This document shows, piece after piece, positions 21,114 through 29,499 of a stretch of DNA of 42,983 nucleotides (its first letter is position 1; the number at the start of each line of letters is the position of its first letter). Both the position numbers and the translations under genes were made by a program. The notes below the pieces were generated by a model. The model was not told the origin of the DNA, did not search any database, and saw only the letters and a program-made list of their open reading frames with translations. The stretch spans positions 1 to 42,983 of the IMG/VR virus record IMGVR_UViG_3300033149_004827. One strand, 5' to 3'. This stretch comes from a virus.

Positions 21114-22137
21114 AAATGTGGATCCATTCATGCTGGACGGCATCCCCAATGATGTCAGGGTTCTAGTTGTCGAAGACCGAGATCATGGAGTGATCAATAT
21201 TGATGATGATCGCTTCACCATCATGGATCACACGGCAGCTAAGCAATACATTGGTGCCAATCGTTACTGGCTGATAGATCAAGGCTCGTCAGCATGTCGT
21301 TCTTTTGGCTACTACTATGCCTACAGAGAAGGCTTCCAGTACGTTATTACCCTGGACGATGATTGTTATACCCGTCCCTCTTTCTGGCCCAGCCTGTGGT
21401 TCAATCGTCAGTCCGAGCCTTGCTGGCCCAAGGCCACTTTGACTGGTGATGCCAGGTGGGTCAACACTATCCCCCTGGGCCCATCGCGCCGCTTTGCCAG
21501 GGGCTACCCACCCGATTACCGCAACGGCTTGACCTTCCTGAGAGAAGGCCGCGGCCATTGCGATGCGATCATGGCACAGATGGGGCTTTGGTCGGGACAT
21601 CTCGACCTGTCAGCCGCTGACAAGCTGACCTGTCAACATGAATGGTCAGACATACACATTGCCGCAGTCACTGATGCAGTTGTGGATAAGGGGAAGTTCT
21701 TCCCCTGGTGTGGCATGAATTACACCTTTGACATACGCTTGGCCCCTGCCCTTATGCATTGGCACAGCAATAAGGACCCTCAATGGGACAGGTACGACGA
21801 TATTTGGGCCGGCTATGTGGCCAAGCATTTGTTGGACAAGAACAATCATGGTGTAATTGTAGGCAATCCTGTTGTCGATCATGCCAAGAGCGGGGACATC
21901 ACTAAGGAATGGGTCAGAGAAAGATACTGCGAATCAATCTCTCACTGGCTCTATCCGTTGATCGACGAGGCTATGACTGGCGTAGGGCCAAGCCCTTCTT
22001 ATGCCCAGCAGGTCTACCAGTTTGCCAATACCTTCAGGCACTTACTGGCAAAGAGCGAGTGTCCACCCATGTGGTCACATTATCTTATGCACATGAGTTG
22101 TGTTCTCAGCGAGTGGGCGGAGTTGTATCATGCATGA
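21070..22137 (+). CDS. Reversibly glycosylated polypeptide / UDP-arabinopyranose mutase-like (GT75)
   Basis: The 355-residue protein matches plant RGP/UAM proteins along most of its length. Visible landmarks: IPSIRN (11-16), the metal-binding DDDC (96-99), ARGYPPDYRNG (143-153, corresponding to the plant RGYPFSLREG site whose arginine is reversibly glycosylated; here R151), MGLWSGHLDL (171-180), FFPWCGMNYTFD (210-221) and RYDDIWAGYVAKHL (241-254). In plants the family interconverts UDP-arabinopyranose and UDP-arabinofuranose. Plant hits would normally dominate, so its presence in a phage is surprising. It probably supplies a furanose donor or acts as a glycosyltransferase. ATG 21070 is preceded by GGAG and lies inside the GT4 gene. 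Family is confident; substrate is inferred. Confidence 0.85.
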   Translation: MLINPSVLVVIPSIRNVDPFMLDGIPNDVRVLVVEDRDHGVINIDDDRFTIMDHTAAKQYIGANRYWLIDQGSSACRSFGYYYAYREGFQYVITLDDDCYTRPSFWPSLWFNRQSEPCWPKATLTGDARWVNTIPLGPSRRFARGYPPDYRNGLTFLREGRGHCDAIMAQMGLWSGHLDLSAADKLTCQHEWSDIHIAAVTDAVVDKGKFFPWCGMNYTFDIRLAPALMHWHSNKDPQWDRYDDIWAGYVAKHLLDKNNHGVIVGNPVVDHAKSGDITKEWVRERYCESISHWLYPLIDEAMTGVGPSPSYAQQVYQFANTFRHLLAKSECPPMWSHYLMHMSCVLSEWAELYHA

Positions 22138-22840
22138 TGAGCGGATCTACCAAGTAGGCGATCCAGTCCCGGACCCTCGTTACACAGTGCTTACCCTGAC
22201 GTATAAACGGCCACGCATGTTGTATGAAGCCCTGCGTTCTCTACAATGTCAGACTGATAGGCGCTGGGAATGCGTCATCTACAACGACGGGGGTGAAAAT
22301 GTATGGCCCATGATCGAGCGGCTTGGCGATCCTAGATTTGTCTATGTGCACTCTCCAGAGAATCACGGGTTCCCTTATGGCTACGAATGGTGCAGGGAGA
22401 ACAGCACCATGATCAGGGGACGGTACGTTGCCTATCTCGACGACGATGACATCTATTATCCCCGTAGCCTGGCAATACGTGGCAGGGTGCTAGACAACAA
22501 CCACTCAATTGGGCTGGTGTATTGCGACGTGGTGCAGATCAGGCATGGCCGCCAAGTGAATTATTGGGGCATCAAGGGGCAACCAGGGAATGGCAGCATG
22601 GACGAGAGATTGTTCCAAGTCGCCAACTGGATTCAACCGCTGAGGGTCATGCATCGCCGTTACGATCACATCAGTTGGGGCAAGACGAAGGCGGCCCATG
22701 CCGACTGGCTGTTCCTCAAGCAATTGATGAAGCATGGGGTAAAGTTCTATTATCATCCAGTGATCATCGCGCAGTACAATTGGCACAATCTGCCCAACGT
22801 GCCATCAAACAACACTGGCATTGACGGGGTGACGCGGTAA
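22130..22840 (+). CDS. Family 2 glycosyltransferase (GT-A fold)
   Basis: The 236-residue enzyme has the GT2 pattern: YTVLTLTYKRPRMLYEALRSLQCQT at the start, ECVIYNDGG, then the DXD-type YLDDDDIYYPRS, and a C-terminal segment with HADWLFLKQL typical of the acceptor side. It would invert configuration while transferring a sugar from a UDP- or GDP-donor. ATG 22130 is preferred over the earlier GTG because CGGAG lies seven bases upstream; it overlaps the GT75 gene by eight bases. The stop shares a base with the next start (TAATG). There are no membrane segments. Confidence 0.87.
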   Translation: MHDERIYQVGDPVPDPRYTVLTLTYKRPRMLYEALRSLQCQTDRRWECVIYNDGGENVWPMIERLGDPRFVYVHSPENHGFPYGYEWCRENSTMIRGRYVAYLDDDDIYYPRSLAIRGRVLDNNHSIGLVYCDVVQIRHGRQVNYWGIKGQPGNGSMDERLFQVANWIQPLRVMHRRYDHISWGKTKAAHADWLFLKQLMKHGVKFYYHPVIIAQYNWHNLPNVPSNNTGIDGVTR

Positions 22841-24108
22841 TGAACACCTATTACATCATACTGGCCGCTGGCAGTGGGACAAGGGTTGGTACGATAGTGC
22901 CCAAGCCATTCATGCCGCTGGGTACCAGGTCGATTCTTGATGTGACTTTGGATGCTTTCGACAAGCAACGCACTGTCGTGGCCGTCCCTGTTGGCCATTA
23001 CGCCCTCGGAGTCACCAATGTGCTGGGTGGCAAAACGCGGGTGGAATCGCTACGGCGAGCCTTTGCTCGTATCCCAGAGTGCGATGTGGTAGTCATCCAT
23101 GATGGCGCGCGACCCTTTGTAAGAGCAACGCAGGTTGATGCAATCGCAGAGGCTGCATGGCGTTATGGAGCGGCTGGTTATGGCCTGCCACTGGTTGATA
23201 CTCCTATTGAGATTGACAGTGAGGGCTTCATGGTAAGCCGTCTAAGACGCAACAGGTGGCACAGTTCCCTCACACCACAAGCCTTTCGCTATCAAGTCCT
23301 CGCTGATGCGCTGGAAACCATAGATGACAATGAGACGGAAATACTAGCTGGTTGCAAGCAAGTCAAGATACTAAGTGGTGGCAACAACCTGGTCAAGATC
23401 ACTTATAGGCCAGATATTGAGATTGCAAAACTATACGACCGACAGCAGAAGGTAGCGTTAGTTACGGGCAGTAGCAGGGGCATAGGCTATCATACTGCTA
23501 TTGCCCTACACGATGCGGGCTATCAGGTCGTTATCAACAGTCGAAACGAACGCTCTCTCCGCAACTTGGCAAGTAACCTGGGCGTCGATCATTGCGTGGC
23601 AGACGTATCGGAGGAAGATGATGTGCAACGAATGATGTCAAAGATCCACGAGAAGTACGGCGGGCTTGACGTGCTCATCAACAATGCTGGGATAGGCTAT
23701 CGTGGTGAGATTGCTGGCATGGATGTTACAGAATGGGAGAGGGTAATGTCCGCCAATCTCACTGGTGCATTCCTGTGCATCAAGCACGCCGTGCCGATCC
23801 TGCACGAGAATGGCATCATTGTCAACGTTGTGTCGTCCAGTGTCAAGGGTGGGCGTGCTGGACTGGCGGCATACGGAGCATCAAAGGCGGGCCTGGCCAA
23901 CCTGACTGGCGTTGCTGCTCAGGAACTAGCTCCCATGAACGTGTCAGTGTTCGCCGTAGCACCGCGTCGGACAGACACGCAGTTGAGGTATGATATGTTT
24001 GGCAGGGAAGATGGATTGGACAAGCCCGAACGTGTGGCGAGGGTTATACGCACCATTTGCTGTGGCGATATGAGTGCTCTCAGTGGACAGGTGTTGTGGA
24101 TACACTAA
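22840..24108 (+). CDS. Fused cytidylyltransferase and short-chain dehydrogenase (CDP-ribitol synthase type)
   Basis: The 422-residue protein joins two enzymes. Residues 1-200 are an IspD/TarI-type cytidylyltransferase: LAAGSGTRVG (8-17), PKPFMPLG, VVVIHDGARPFV (83-94), TPQAFRY (145-151) and NLVKITYRPDIEIA. Residues 204-422 are an SDR: TGSSRGIG (209-216), NNAG (281-284), a Ser cluster at 332-334 and YGASK (345-349), so catalytic residues are intact. The same fusion order occurs in Bcs1/Acs1 of Haemophilus, which reduces ribulose 5-phosphate and activates ribitol 5-phosphate to CDP-ribitol. The TagF/TarL-like transferase three genes later would use such a CDP-polyol. It overlaps the upstream gene by one base and the sulfotransferase gene by 13. 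CDP-ribitol is the likely product, but another polyol is possible. Confidence 0.85.
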   Translation: MNTYYIILAAGSGTRVGTIVPKPFMPLGTRSILDVTLDAFDKQRTVVAVPVGHYALGVTNVLGGKTRVESLRRAFARIPECDVVVIHDGARPFVRATQVDAIAEAAWRYGAAGYGLPLVDTPIEIDSEGFMVSRLRRNRWHSSLTPQAFRYQVLADALETIDDNETEILAGCKQVKILSGGNNLVKITYRPDIEIAKLYDRQQKVALVTGSSRGIGYHTAIALHDAGYQVVINSRNERSLRNLASNLGVDHCVADVSEEDDVQRMMSKIHEKYGGLDVLINNAGIGYRGEIAGMDVTEWERVMSANLTGAFLCIKHAVPILHENGIIVNVVSSSVKGGRAGLAAYGASKAGLANLTGVAAQELAPMNVSVFAVAPRRTDTQLRYDMFGREDGLDKPERVARVIRTICCGDMSALSGQVLWIH

Positions 24109-24758
24109 TCAATCGATGTATATTTGTTATTGGCACGGGCAGATCAGGGACCAGTGCTGTTGCCAACGTCCTGCATCATCTTGGTGTATTCATGGGAGCC
24201 AAACTTAGTGCTCCTGGTCCAACAAATCGCTGGGGAAATTACGAAGACAGAGAGTTCTACGAATTCAATCGGGCAATGGCTCATGGTGGCACTCTAGAAA
24301 AGGGACAGCCCCTAAAGGTTGGAACATGGGAAGGTAGGGCTATAACCATCCCTGAAGGCATAGAGAGATTCAAGTCCTTTCAGGCTGCTAGGAGTAGTTA
24401 CCCGATCTGGGGAGTCAAGGATCCAGGCCTTTGTTACACGTTACCCGTCCTAGCCCCATTGATTGAAGATCTGAGAGTAATAGTTGCCAGGAGACCAGCA
24501 GAAGAGAGCATCGCATCGTATAGACGGGCGTATGGTGCAAGTGCACGTGAAGCCAGCGAATGGTATTATGATGTCAGGAAGGCATTGGACGCTAATCTTC
24601 TCCAGTTCAGGGGGCCACTCATGGAGGTGCAGTTCCGTGACCTCCTCACTGATACGAAAGTCGTGGTGAACAGTATCGTGGAATTCGTATTCGATGGTAT
24701 GGACAAACCCGGTGATGATGTTATTGAAGCTGCATGTGGAGTCGTGGTGAATTCATGA
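24096..24758 (+). CDS. Sulfotransferase-family protein
   Basis: The 220-residue protein has the P-loop-like PAPS-binding start of sulfotransferases: FVIGTGRSGTSAVANVLHHLGVFMG (about 10-34). It then has VIVARRPAEESIASYRR, which fits the 3'-phosphate-binding motif (R...S) of the family. It would transfer sulfate from PAPS to a hydroxyl, most likely on the glycan made here. No PAPS synthesis genes are nearby, so the host must provide the donor. I chose GTG 24096, which overlaps the previous stop by 13 bp; a TTG at 24057 would add 13 residues. The stop overlaps the methyltransferase start (ATGA). The family call is good; kinase-like alternatives are less likely. Confidence 0.75.
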   Translation: MDTLINRCIFVIGTGRSGTSAVANVLHHLGVFMGAKLSAPGPTNRWGNYEDREFYEFNRAMAHGGTLEKGQPLKVGTWEGRAITIPEGIERFKSFQAARSSYPIWGVKDPGLCYTLPVLAPLIEDLRVIVARRPAEESIASYRRAYGASAREASEWYYDVRKALDANLLQFRGPLMEVQFRDLLTDTKVVVNSIVEFVFDGMDKPGDDVIEAACGVVVNS

Positions 24759-25492
24759 AATGCAAGATATGTGGTAGCCAAGCCAAGTATGCTTACTCGA
24801 TACCAACAACCCGCAAGGAGTTCGCCGACCAATATGATTTTTACGTTTGCCCCTTCTGTCGTTTTGCCTTCACGACAGCCCTGGACCATGTGGACATGGC
24901 TAAGTTCTACGGCGATGGCTACGAGCAATATGATATCGCGTCGGGGCGGCGGGGCCCGAGGGAAGTCGGAGTGGCAAAGAGAGCACTTGAAATGTATCGC
25001 AGCGGCGGAGTAAGGACTTTATCTCTTGGGGATAGAACCCTGACCGGGCAGGAATATCTGAGTCGGGCTGGATTCGATGTTCTTAGTGCCGACCTCGGGT
25101 TGAGAGGGGCTGGACATTGGGATCTAAGCAATGGGCTACCCCGCGAGACGTTTGATATCATCACCCTGATCGAGGTTGCCGAGCACTTTGTGCAGCCCCT
25201 TGCCGAGTTTACCAACATAAGTGCACTCTTGAATCCTGGCGGTGTACTCTGTGGAACAACCGGGTGTCGAGATTTTGCTGAGATCTGCCGCGACTCAAAG
25301 CCAGACGCCGAGTGGTGGTATTGCAATACTGCCAATTGCGACAATGGGCATATCTCGTTGTATTCCCTCAGCTCATTGCTATATCTAGCACGGCAGTGCA
25401 ATCTGGAGTTATTCCTAGAACCACGAGATCCGGCCGTCACCGATTACATGGGGCAAAGTCAGGTCGTATTCTATTTCAGGAGACCTGCATGA
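24755..25492 (+). CDS. Zinc-finger SAM-dependent methyltransferase
   Basis: The 245-residue protein starts with a zinc-binding knuckle (CKIC and CPFC, 19 residues between the pairs). It continues with a class I methyltransferase core: LSLGDRTLTGQEYLSRAGFDVLSADLG as motif I to II and FDIITLIEVAEHF as motif IV to V, then LNPGGVLCGTT. N-terminal zinc-ribbon methyltransferases of this type modify sugar nucleotides (C- or O-methylation). Motif I is degenerate (LGDRTLTG rather than G-x-G-x-G), so SAM binding may be altered. The gene overlaps both neighbours by four bases. A sugar methyltransferase is the likely role, given the context. Confidence 0.78.
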   Translation: MKCKICGSQAKYAYSIPTTRKEFADQYDFYVCPFCRFAFTTALDHVDMAKFYGDGYEQYDIASGRRGPREVGVAKRALEMYRSGGVRTLSLGDRTLTGQEYLSRAGFDVLSADLGLRGAGHWDLSNGLPRETFDIITLIEVAEHFVQPLAEFTNISALLNPGGVLCGTTGCRDFAEICRDSKPDAEWWYCNTANCDNGHISLYSLSSLLYLARQCNLELFLEPRDPAVTDYMGQSQVVFYFRRPA

Positions 25493-26415
25493 GATTTCTA
25501 GCACTAAGCACTGATACCAAGCACACGGCAGCCATGGCCAGGCTGGTTGCTGGACTTCGCGCGGCAGGTCATGAGGCAGTTGCCAAAGGCGCTGACAAAG
25601 ATTTCATCCTGGTGGACAATGCCGGCTCCATACGTAGTGCATCTGTGCCTATTATTTGGTTGCCACATGGCCTGAGTCCATCCAAGTGGGCTTTTTGCAA
25701 TCAGCGCTTCGATTGGCACCTGAATCAGAACAAGGCGGATAACTTGGCCGACCTGATGTTGTTGCCAGGCCCCTGGTGGCTCACGTTCATGCGCCAGTAC
25801 TTCCCTACTTCCAGGCAGGCTTTCGTAACTGGTTGGCCCAAGGCTGACGCACTCGTTGACGCCAATGTGCCACCAGCGAAGGCCGGTGCGAAACCCGTGA
25901 TTCTATTCGCCCCGTCGTGGAATCGTGCGGACCTGTCCACTGTTGGCACGTTCCACCTTGTGGATGATGTGCAGAAAATAGCATCGCAACATGGCACATT
26001 TGTGGTTGTGCCGCACCACCCCGATTTCCACAAACGTGATGGCGCCGTGGAGGTTGGCGACATCACCCCCTGGCTGAAGGCAGCAGATGTGTTGATCACG
26101 GATCAGTCTAGCACGGCCATCGAGTTCGCAGTGCTGGATAAGCCAGTGCTACACCTGACCGATGTTATCAAGGCCAGGCAATGGTCTGGCGGCGACGGCC
26201 AGCAATTCGCGGTTGGAGCGTTAGTGACGCTAGACGATCTTGGCCAGGCCATCACGGAGGCCTTGGCGGCCCCCAACAAGTACAAACACTTGAGGGATTA
26301 CTGGGTTGCGGCCATGCTTTACGACGTGGGACACGCCACTCAGAGATGTATACGTGTCATAGAAGCATTCATGGGGATTTGGAAGGACACCAATGTACAT
26401 TGCCATGGTAAGTGA
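25489..26415 (+). CDS. TagF/TarL-like polyol-phosphate transferase
   Basis: The 308-residue protein has the C-terminal catalytic region of CDP-glycerol/CDP-ribitol polyol-phosphate transferases: WLPHG (58-62), LFAPSWN (139-145), the VPHHP motif (175-179) and DITPWLKAADVLITDQSS then EFAVLDKPVL (191-221). In teichoic acid synthesis these enzymes move glycerol- or ribitol-phosphate from CDP-polyol onto a carrier or growing chain. The CDP-polyol would come from the fused synthase two genes upstream. It lacks the amphipathic N-terminal extension of full-length TagF. AGGAG lies six bases before ATG 25489, which overlaps the previous stop (ATGA). The family is clear; the acceptor is unknown. Confidence 0.82.
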   Translation: MRFLALSTDTKHTAAMARLVAGLRAAGHEAVAKGADKDFILVDNAGSIRSASVPIIWLPHGLSPSKWAFCNQRFDWHLNQNKADNLADLMLLPGPWWLTFMRQYFPTSRQAFVTGWPKADALVDANVPPAKAGAKPVILFAPSWNRADLSTVGTFHLVDDVQKIASQHGTFVVVPHHPDFHKRDGAVEVGDITPWLKAADVLITDQSSTAIEFAVLDKPVLHLTDVIKARQWSGGDGQQFAVGALVTLDDLGQAITEALAAPNKYKHLRDYWVAAMLYDVGHATQRCIRVIEAFMGIWKDTNVHCHGK

Positions 26416-27853
26416 CAACGTATTACCTACCCCCGTTGATGGGTGGGGCGGATTGCAACGAGTAGTCTACGATATGGCGATGGAGTTGCAGTCGCGAGAC
26501 CATCGCGTTGACCTCTTTGCCACTACTGGCTCAAAGTTCTCTGGCACCCTCTATACCCTAGGTGAACCACAGCACAGCTGGCAACATGAAGGACAGTATG
26601 TGGATGCCGTAGAAAAAATCATAGGAAAGAGGGTCAAGTATCATGTGATTCATGATCATACTCATCGCCATCTCTTGCAGGACAGGCATCCTGAGTGGCC
26701 CATCATCAACCATGTGCACGACGAGCTACCGCAATCTGACCATAACTTACTTCTACCCAGCTATGCCCTGAAGCACCGCTTAGGATTGCGGCGTGCCCGT
26801 GTGCTCTACAACGGGGTTGTCACCAGTGACTTCCGTCCTTACTTCAAAGAGGCCCCTAGCAACTACCTGCTGTATATGAGCGTCATTTCGGAGCGAAAGG
26901 GTGCCGACATCGCCGTGAAAGCGGCTATAGCCACTGGCACAGAATTGCTCATTGCTGGCAAGACGGATTGGGACAGGGCCTACTTTGACAATCGCCTACT
27001 GCCACTCATCGAAAGCAGTCACGGCCTTGTGTCATTTATCGGCCCCCTGACTGGCCCAGAGAAGATGCATCACTTATCTAACGCTAAGGCCCTGATATTG
27101 CCCAGCCGATACTGTGAGCCCGGCTCGATTGTTGTACTTGAGGCACAGGCTTGCGGCGTGCCAGTCATCACTTCACGTGATGGTTGCCTGCCTGAATACG
27201 TTGAGCACGGCGTCTCTGGTTTCAACTGTGGCAATCTTCAGGAATATATGGATGCCATCAACAACGTGGGCGACCTCAATCGCAAAGACATTATGGAGAT
27301 TGCAGCCCATGAGTGGGATATCACGCGTGTGGTGAATAATCTAGAGATCTGTTACACTATGATGGCGCGGGGAGAGACATGGATCTCGGAAAAAGAGATG
27401 CACTCACCCTCACCACGTGATGGGGTGCGTGATATCTGCGTCATTATCGAATATGGGAGTGGCAAGAAGAATCTATTGCAGAGAAAGCAACTGCTACGAA
27501 CATTGCAGTCAGTTGTTGACAATACCTATCTCGGGTGGTATGCTATTGTAGTAGGCGGGAGTGCGTCGGCGCTGGTCAGGCAACAGGGCTGGGGGAAAGA
27601 TCCCCGAATCATCTTCGTGGATGATATGGAAGCAGCCGAGGAGTTGGCCACCAGCGGGAGATTTATCATGAGCATCCGCCCAGGGACGGAATTGAGGAGC
27701 AGGCATTTCAAATGGATGGTCAGGTTCTTGGGGTCCTCCAGCACATCAGCGGATGCGGCAGCCTACACCGATATGCCAGACGCGATCATGTGGAAGATGC
27801 CTGGGCAGAGGGATAATGCCGAGATAGCACTGATAGAATATTGTGAGGACTGA
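26393..27853 (+). CDS. GT4 glycosyltransferase with extra C-terminal domain
   Basis: The 486-residue protein has a full GT4 fold in residues 1-345: VDGWGGLQRVVYDMAMEL near the start, then YNGVVTSDF, YLLYMSVISERKGADIAVKAA, and the donor-binding PSRYCEPGSIVVLEAQACGVPVITS, where E-x7-E is replaced by EPGSIVVLE. Residues about 345-486 are an appended domain (RDICVIIEYGSGKKNLLQRKQLLRTLQSVVD ... GRFIMSIRPGTELRS) that resembles a decayed GT2/GT-A fold without a clear DXD. It may be a non-catalytic sugar- or partner-binding module. The gene overlaps its neighbour by 23 bp and closes the first sugar block. GT4 is firm; the second domain is a guess. Confidence 0.82.
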   Translation: MYIAMVSDNVLPTPVDGWGGLQRVVYDMAMELQSRDHRVDLFATTGSKFSGTLYTLGEPQHSWQHEGQYVDAVEKIIGKRVKYHVIHDHTHRHLLQDRHPEWPIINHVHDELPQSDHNLLLPSYALKHRLGLRRARVLYNGVVTSDFRPYFKEAPSNYLLYMSVISERKGADIAVKAAIATGTELLIAGKTDWDRAYFDNRLLPLIESSHGLVSFIGPLTGPEKMHHLSNAKALILPSRYCEPGSIVVLEAQACGVPVITSRDGCLPEYVEHGVSGFNCGNLQEYMDAINNVGDLNRKDIMEIAAHEWDITRVVNNLEICYTMMARGETWISEKEMHSPSPRDGVRDICVIIEYGSGKKNLLQRKQLLRTLQSVVDNTYLGWYAIVVGGSASALVRQQGWGKDPRIIFVDDMEAAEELATSGRFIMSIRPGTELRSRHFKWMVRFLGSSSTSADAAAYTDMPDAIMWKMPGQRDNAEIALIEYCED

Positions 27854-27855
27854 AG

Positions 27856-28452
27856 ATGGCTTGGGAACTCTTCACCAAAGAGGATGTGGAAATCGAATTC
27901 GGCGTGCCTAGCGACAACTTGGTTGATGCTCATTATAACCAAGCCATTGCTATTGCCGAGGACTGGATGGACAAAAAGATCTCTGGCACGGCCACTTACA
28001 CCGATGAAGCTCATGACGGAGATGGTACTGACACGCTATTTGTGGACCATCCACCTATCGTTTCCGTCTCCGATCTCTCTGTTGACGGTTCGACGCAGGG
28101 CAACACAACGTACAAAGTTTATAAGACGCATGTACGCATCAAGACTATCTCTCCTACAGAGGTTGAGGCGGCACTGTGGGGACGTGAGGCCGTCTTCCCT
28201 GTAGGCCGCCAGAATGTTACCATCACCTATGTTGGTGGCACGGCGACCGCTGATGTGACAGAGATGGTCAAGACTGGACTGAAGATGATCGTGGCTCAAC
28301 TTGCGTTGATGAAGGAGCGGGGAGGGTCAGATGCATCAATGGCCCTTGACTTTGCCCAGGCCAGGCAGGGTGAGGACACAGTTGTGCCTAGTGAGATGTC
28401 TATTGAGCGCATAGCACGCCGCTTCTTTGGTCGAAGGGTAAGAGCATTCTGA
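27856..28452 (+). CDS. Head-tail connector (gp6-like)
   Basis: The 198-residue protein begins with a helix bundle typical of HK97 gp6-type adaptors (LFTKEDVEIEFGVPSDNLVDAHYNQAIAIAEDWMDKKI). It continues with beta segments (DTLFVDHPPIVSVSDLSVDG; QNVTITYVGG) and a closing helix (VTEMVKTGLKMIVAQLALMKERGG). This is the first virion gene after the sugar block. GAGG lies seven bases before the ATG. It would form a ring below the portal. The assignment rests on pattern and order, not on a specific motif. Confidence 0.68.
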   Translation: MAWELFTKEDVEIEFGVPSDNLVDAHYNQAIAIAEDWMDKKISGTATYTDEAHDGDGTDTLFVDHPPIVSVSDLSVDGSTQGNTTYKVYKTHVRIKTISPTEVEAALWGREAVFPVGRQNVTITYVGGTATADVTEMVKTGLKMIVAQLALMKERGGSDASMALDFAQARQGEDTVVPSEMSIERIARRFFGRRVRAF

Positions 28453-29051
28453 TGGCTAGGATATGGTTGCGTAGCCGCATGAAAAGGCTACAGGCAACAT
28501 TCCTCAAGCTTGCCAGCGACGAACTGTATGACAGGCATGTCAACAGTGCTTTCGAGCGTGTCACGGCCTTGTGGAACGACTACATTGATCGCAATTTCGC
28601 GGACATCAATTACACTGGTGCATCCAGGAGGGCGATTGTCATACATAGGCCATCGCCGCGTGAGTGGGAGATCAGGGAGGAGAGCGAGAATCTCCAGCGC
28701 ATTCGCGAGGGCACGCCCCCTACTGGCCGCTTCGATCCCAAAGTGTACGAATGGGCACTCAAGAAAGTGCTGGGTGTGCCAGAGGCCATCAATGCCGAAC
28801 GTGGCAGCCCTACACATCTATCCGCTAGAAGGGCGGCTCGGCGCATTACCTTTAGCGTGGCTAGACATGGTACGTCAGCCTATTATGCCAAGCACAAGTT
28901 CCCCCTGGGCCATCCAGGATATGATTACGTCGGTCATTTCATGGCCATACATGGCGACGAGGTGGCAGAGATGATCTCTGATTCCTACCTTGCGATAGCC
29001 CAGGAGATGCAGGGCAACCTTGTGTTGAGGGGAGGCCCCGCTAATGGCTAG
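28452..29051 (+). CDS. Neck or minor head protein (HK97 gp10-like candidate)
   Basis: The 199-residue protein is basic and mostly helical (LRSRMKRLQATFLKLASDELYDRHVNSAFERVTALWNDY). A small beta patch follows (YTGASRRAIVIHRPSPREWEI) and then a long helical end. It lies between the connector and the tail terminator candidates, where HK97 gp10 or head-closure genes are found. TGATG and seven-base overlaps tie it to both neighbours. I recognise no diagnostic motif; the call is by position. Confidence 0.55.
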   Translation: MARIWLRSRMKRLQATFLKLASDELYDRHVNSAFERVTALWNDYIDRNFADINYTGASRRAIVIHRPSPREWEIREESENLQRIREGTPPTGRFDPKVYEWALKKVLGVPEAINAERGSPTHLSARRAARRITFSVARHGTSAYYAKHKFPLGHPGYDYVGHFMAIHGDEVAEMISDSYLAIAQEMQGNLVLRGGPANG

Positions 29052-29499
29052 TGACTATTCGGCGATGGAAGCGGCCTTGGTCAGCGCCCTCATCTCGCGT
29101 GCAAGCAACCTGACGACCGACAATTGCAAGGCTGGTGGCCATGACGAGGTGGTGCGTTATCTGATTGCTTCCCCCAATGTCAATTACGGGGCCTACACCA
29201 TGTTTGGCGGAGGCAACAAAAACCCCGAGCAGCCGCTGATATGGATATGGCATGTGCGGTTGGTGTTCCTGGTCAGAGCCAATGTCTCATCAATCTCTGA
29301 GGCTGAGACGCGGCTGAAAACGTTGCTGGCTGATGTGGATTTGGAGCAATGGAGACCAATCAGCAGGCTGGGTGGTACCGCCCTGGCAAGTAGGATAGTG
29401 AGAATGAACGCGCCACAAGTAGTTTCCTACAATCGTTTGGTGTTCTACGAACAGACCGTTGATGTTCAAATTGACGTAAGGTATGCTGATGCCCACTAA
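29044..29499 (+). CDS. Tail terminator/completion protein candidate
   Basis: The 151-residue protein has the alpha/beta pattern of tail terminators: an N-terminal helix (DYSAMEAALVSALISRAS), strands (LIWIWHVRLVFLVRANVS), a helix with SEAETRLKTLLADVDLEQW, and a final strand (YNRLVFYEQTVDVQIDVRY). Terminators cap the tail tube and lie between neck and tube genes, as here. The identification is by fold pattern and order. Confidence 0.6.
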   Translation: MASDYSAMEAALVSALISRASNLTTDNCKAGGHDEVVRYLIASPNVNYGAYTMFGGGNKNPEQPLIWIWHVRLVFLVRANVSSISEAETRLKTLLADVDLEQWRPISRLGGTALASRIVRMNAPQVVSYNRLVFYEQTVDVQIDVRYADAH

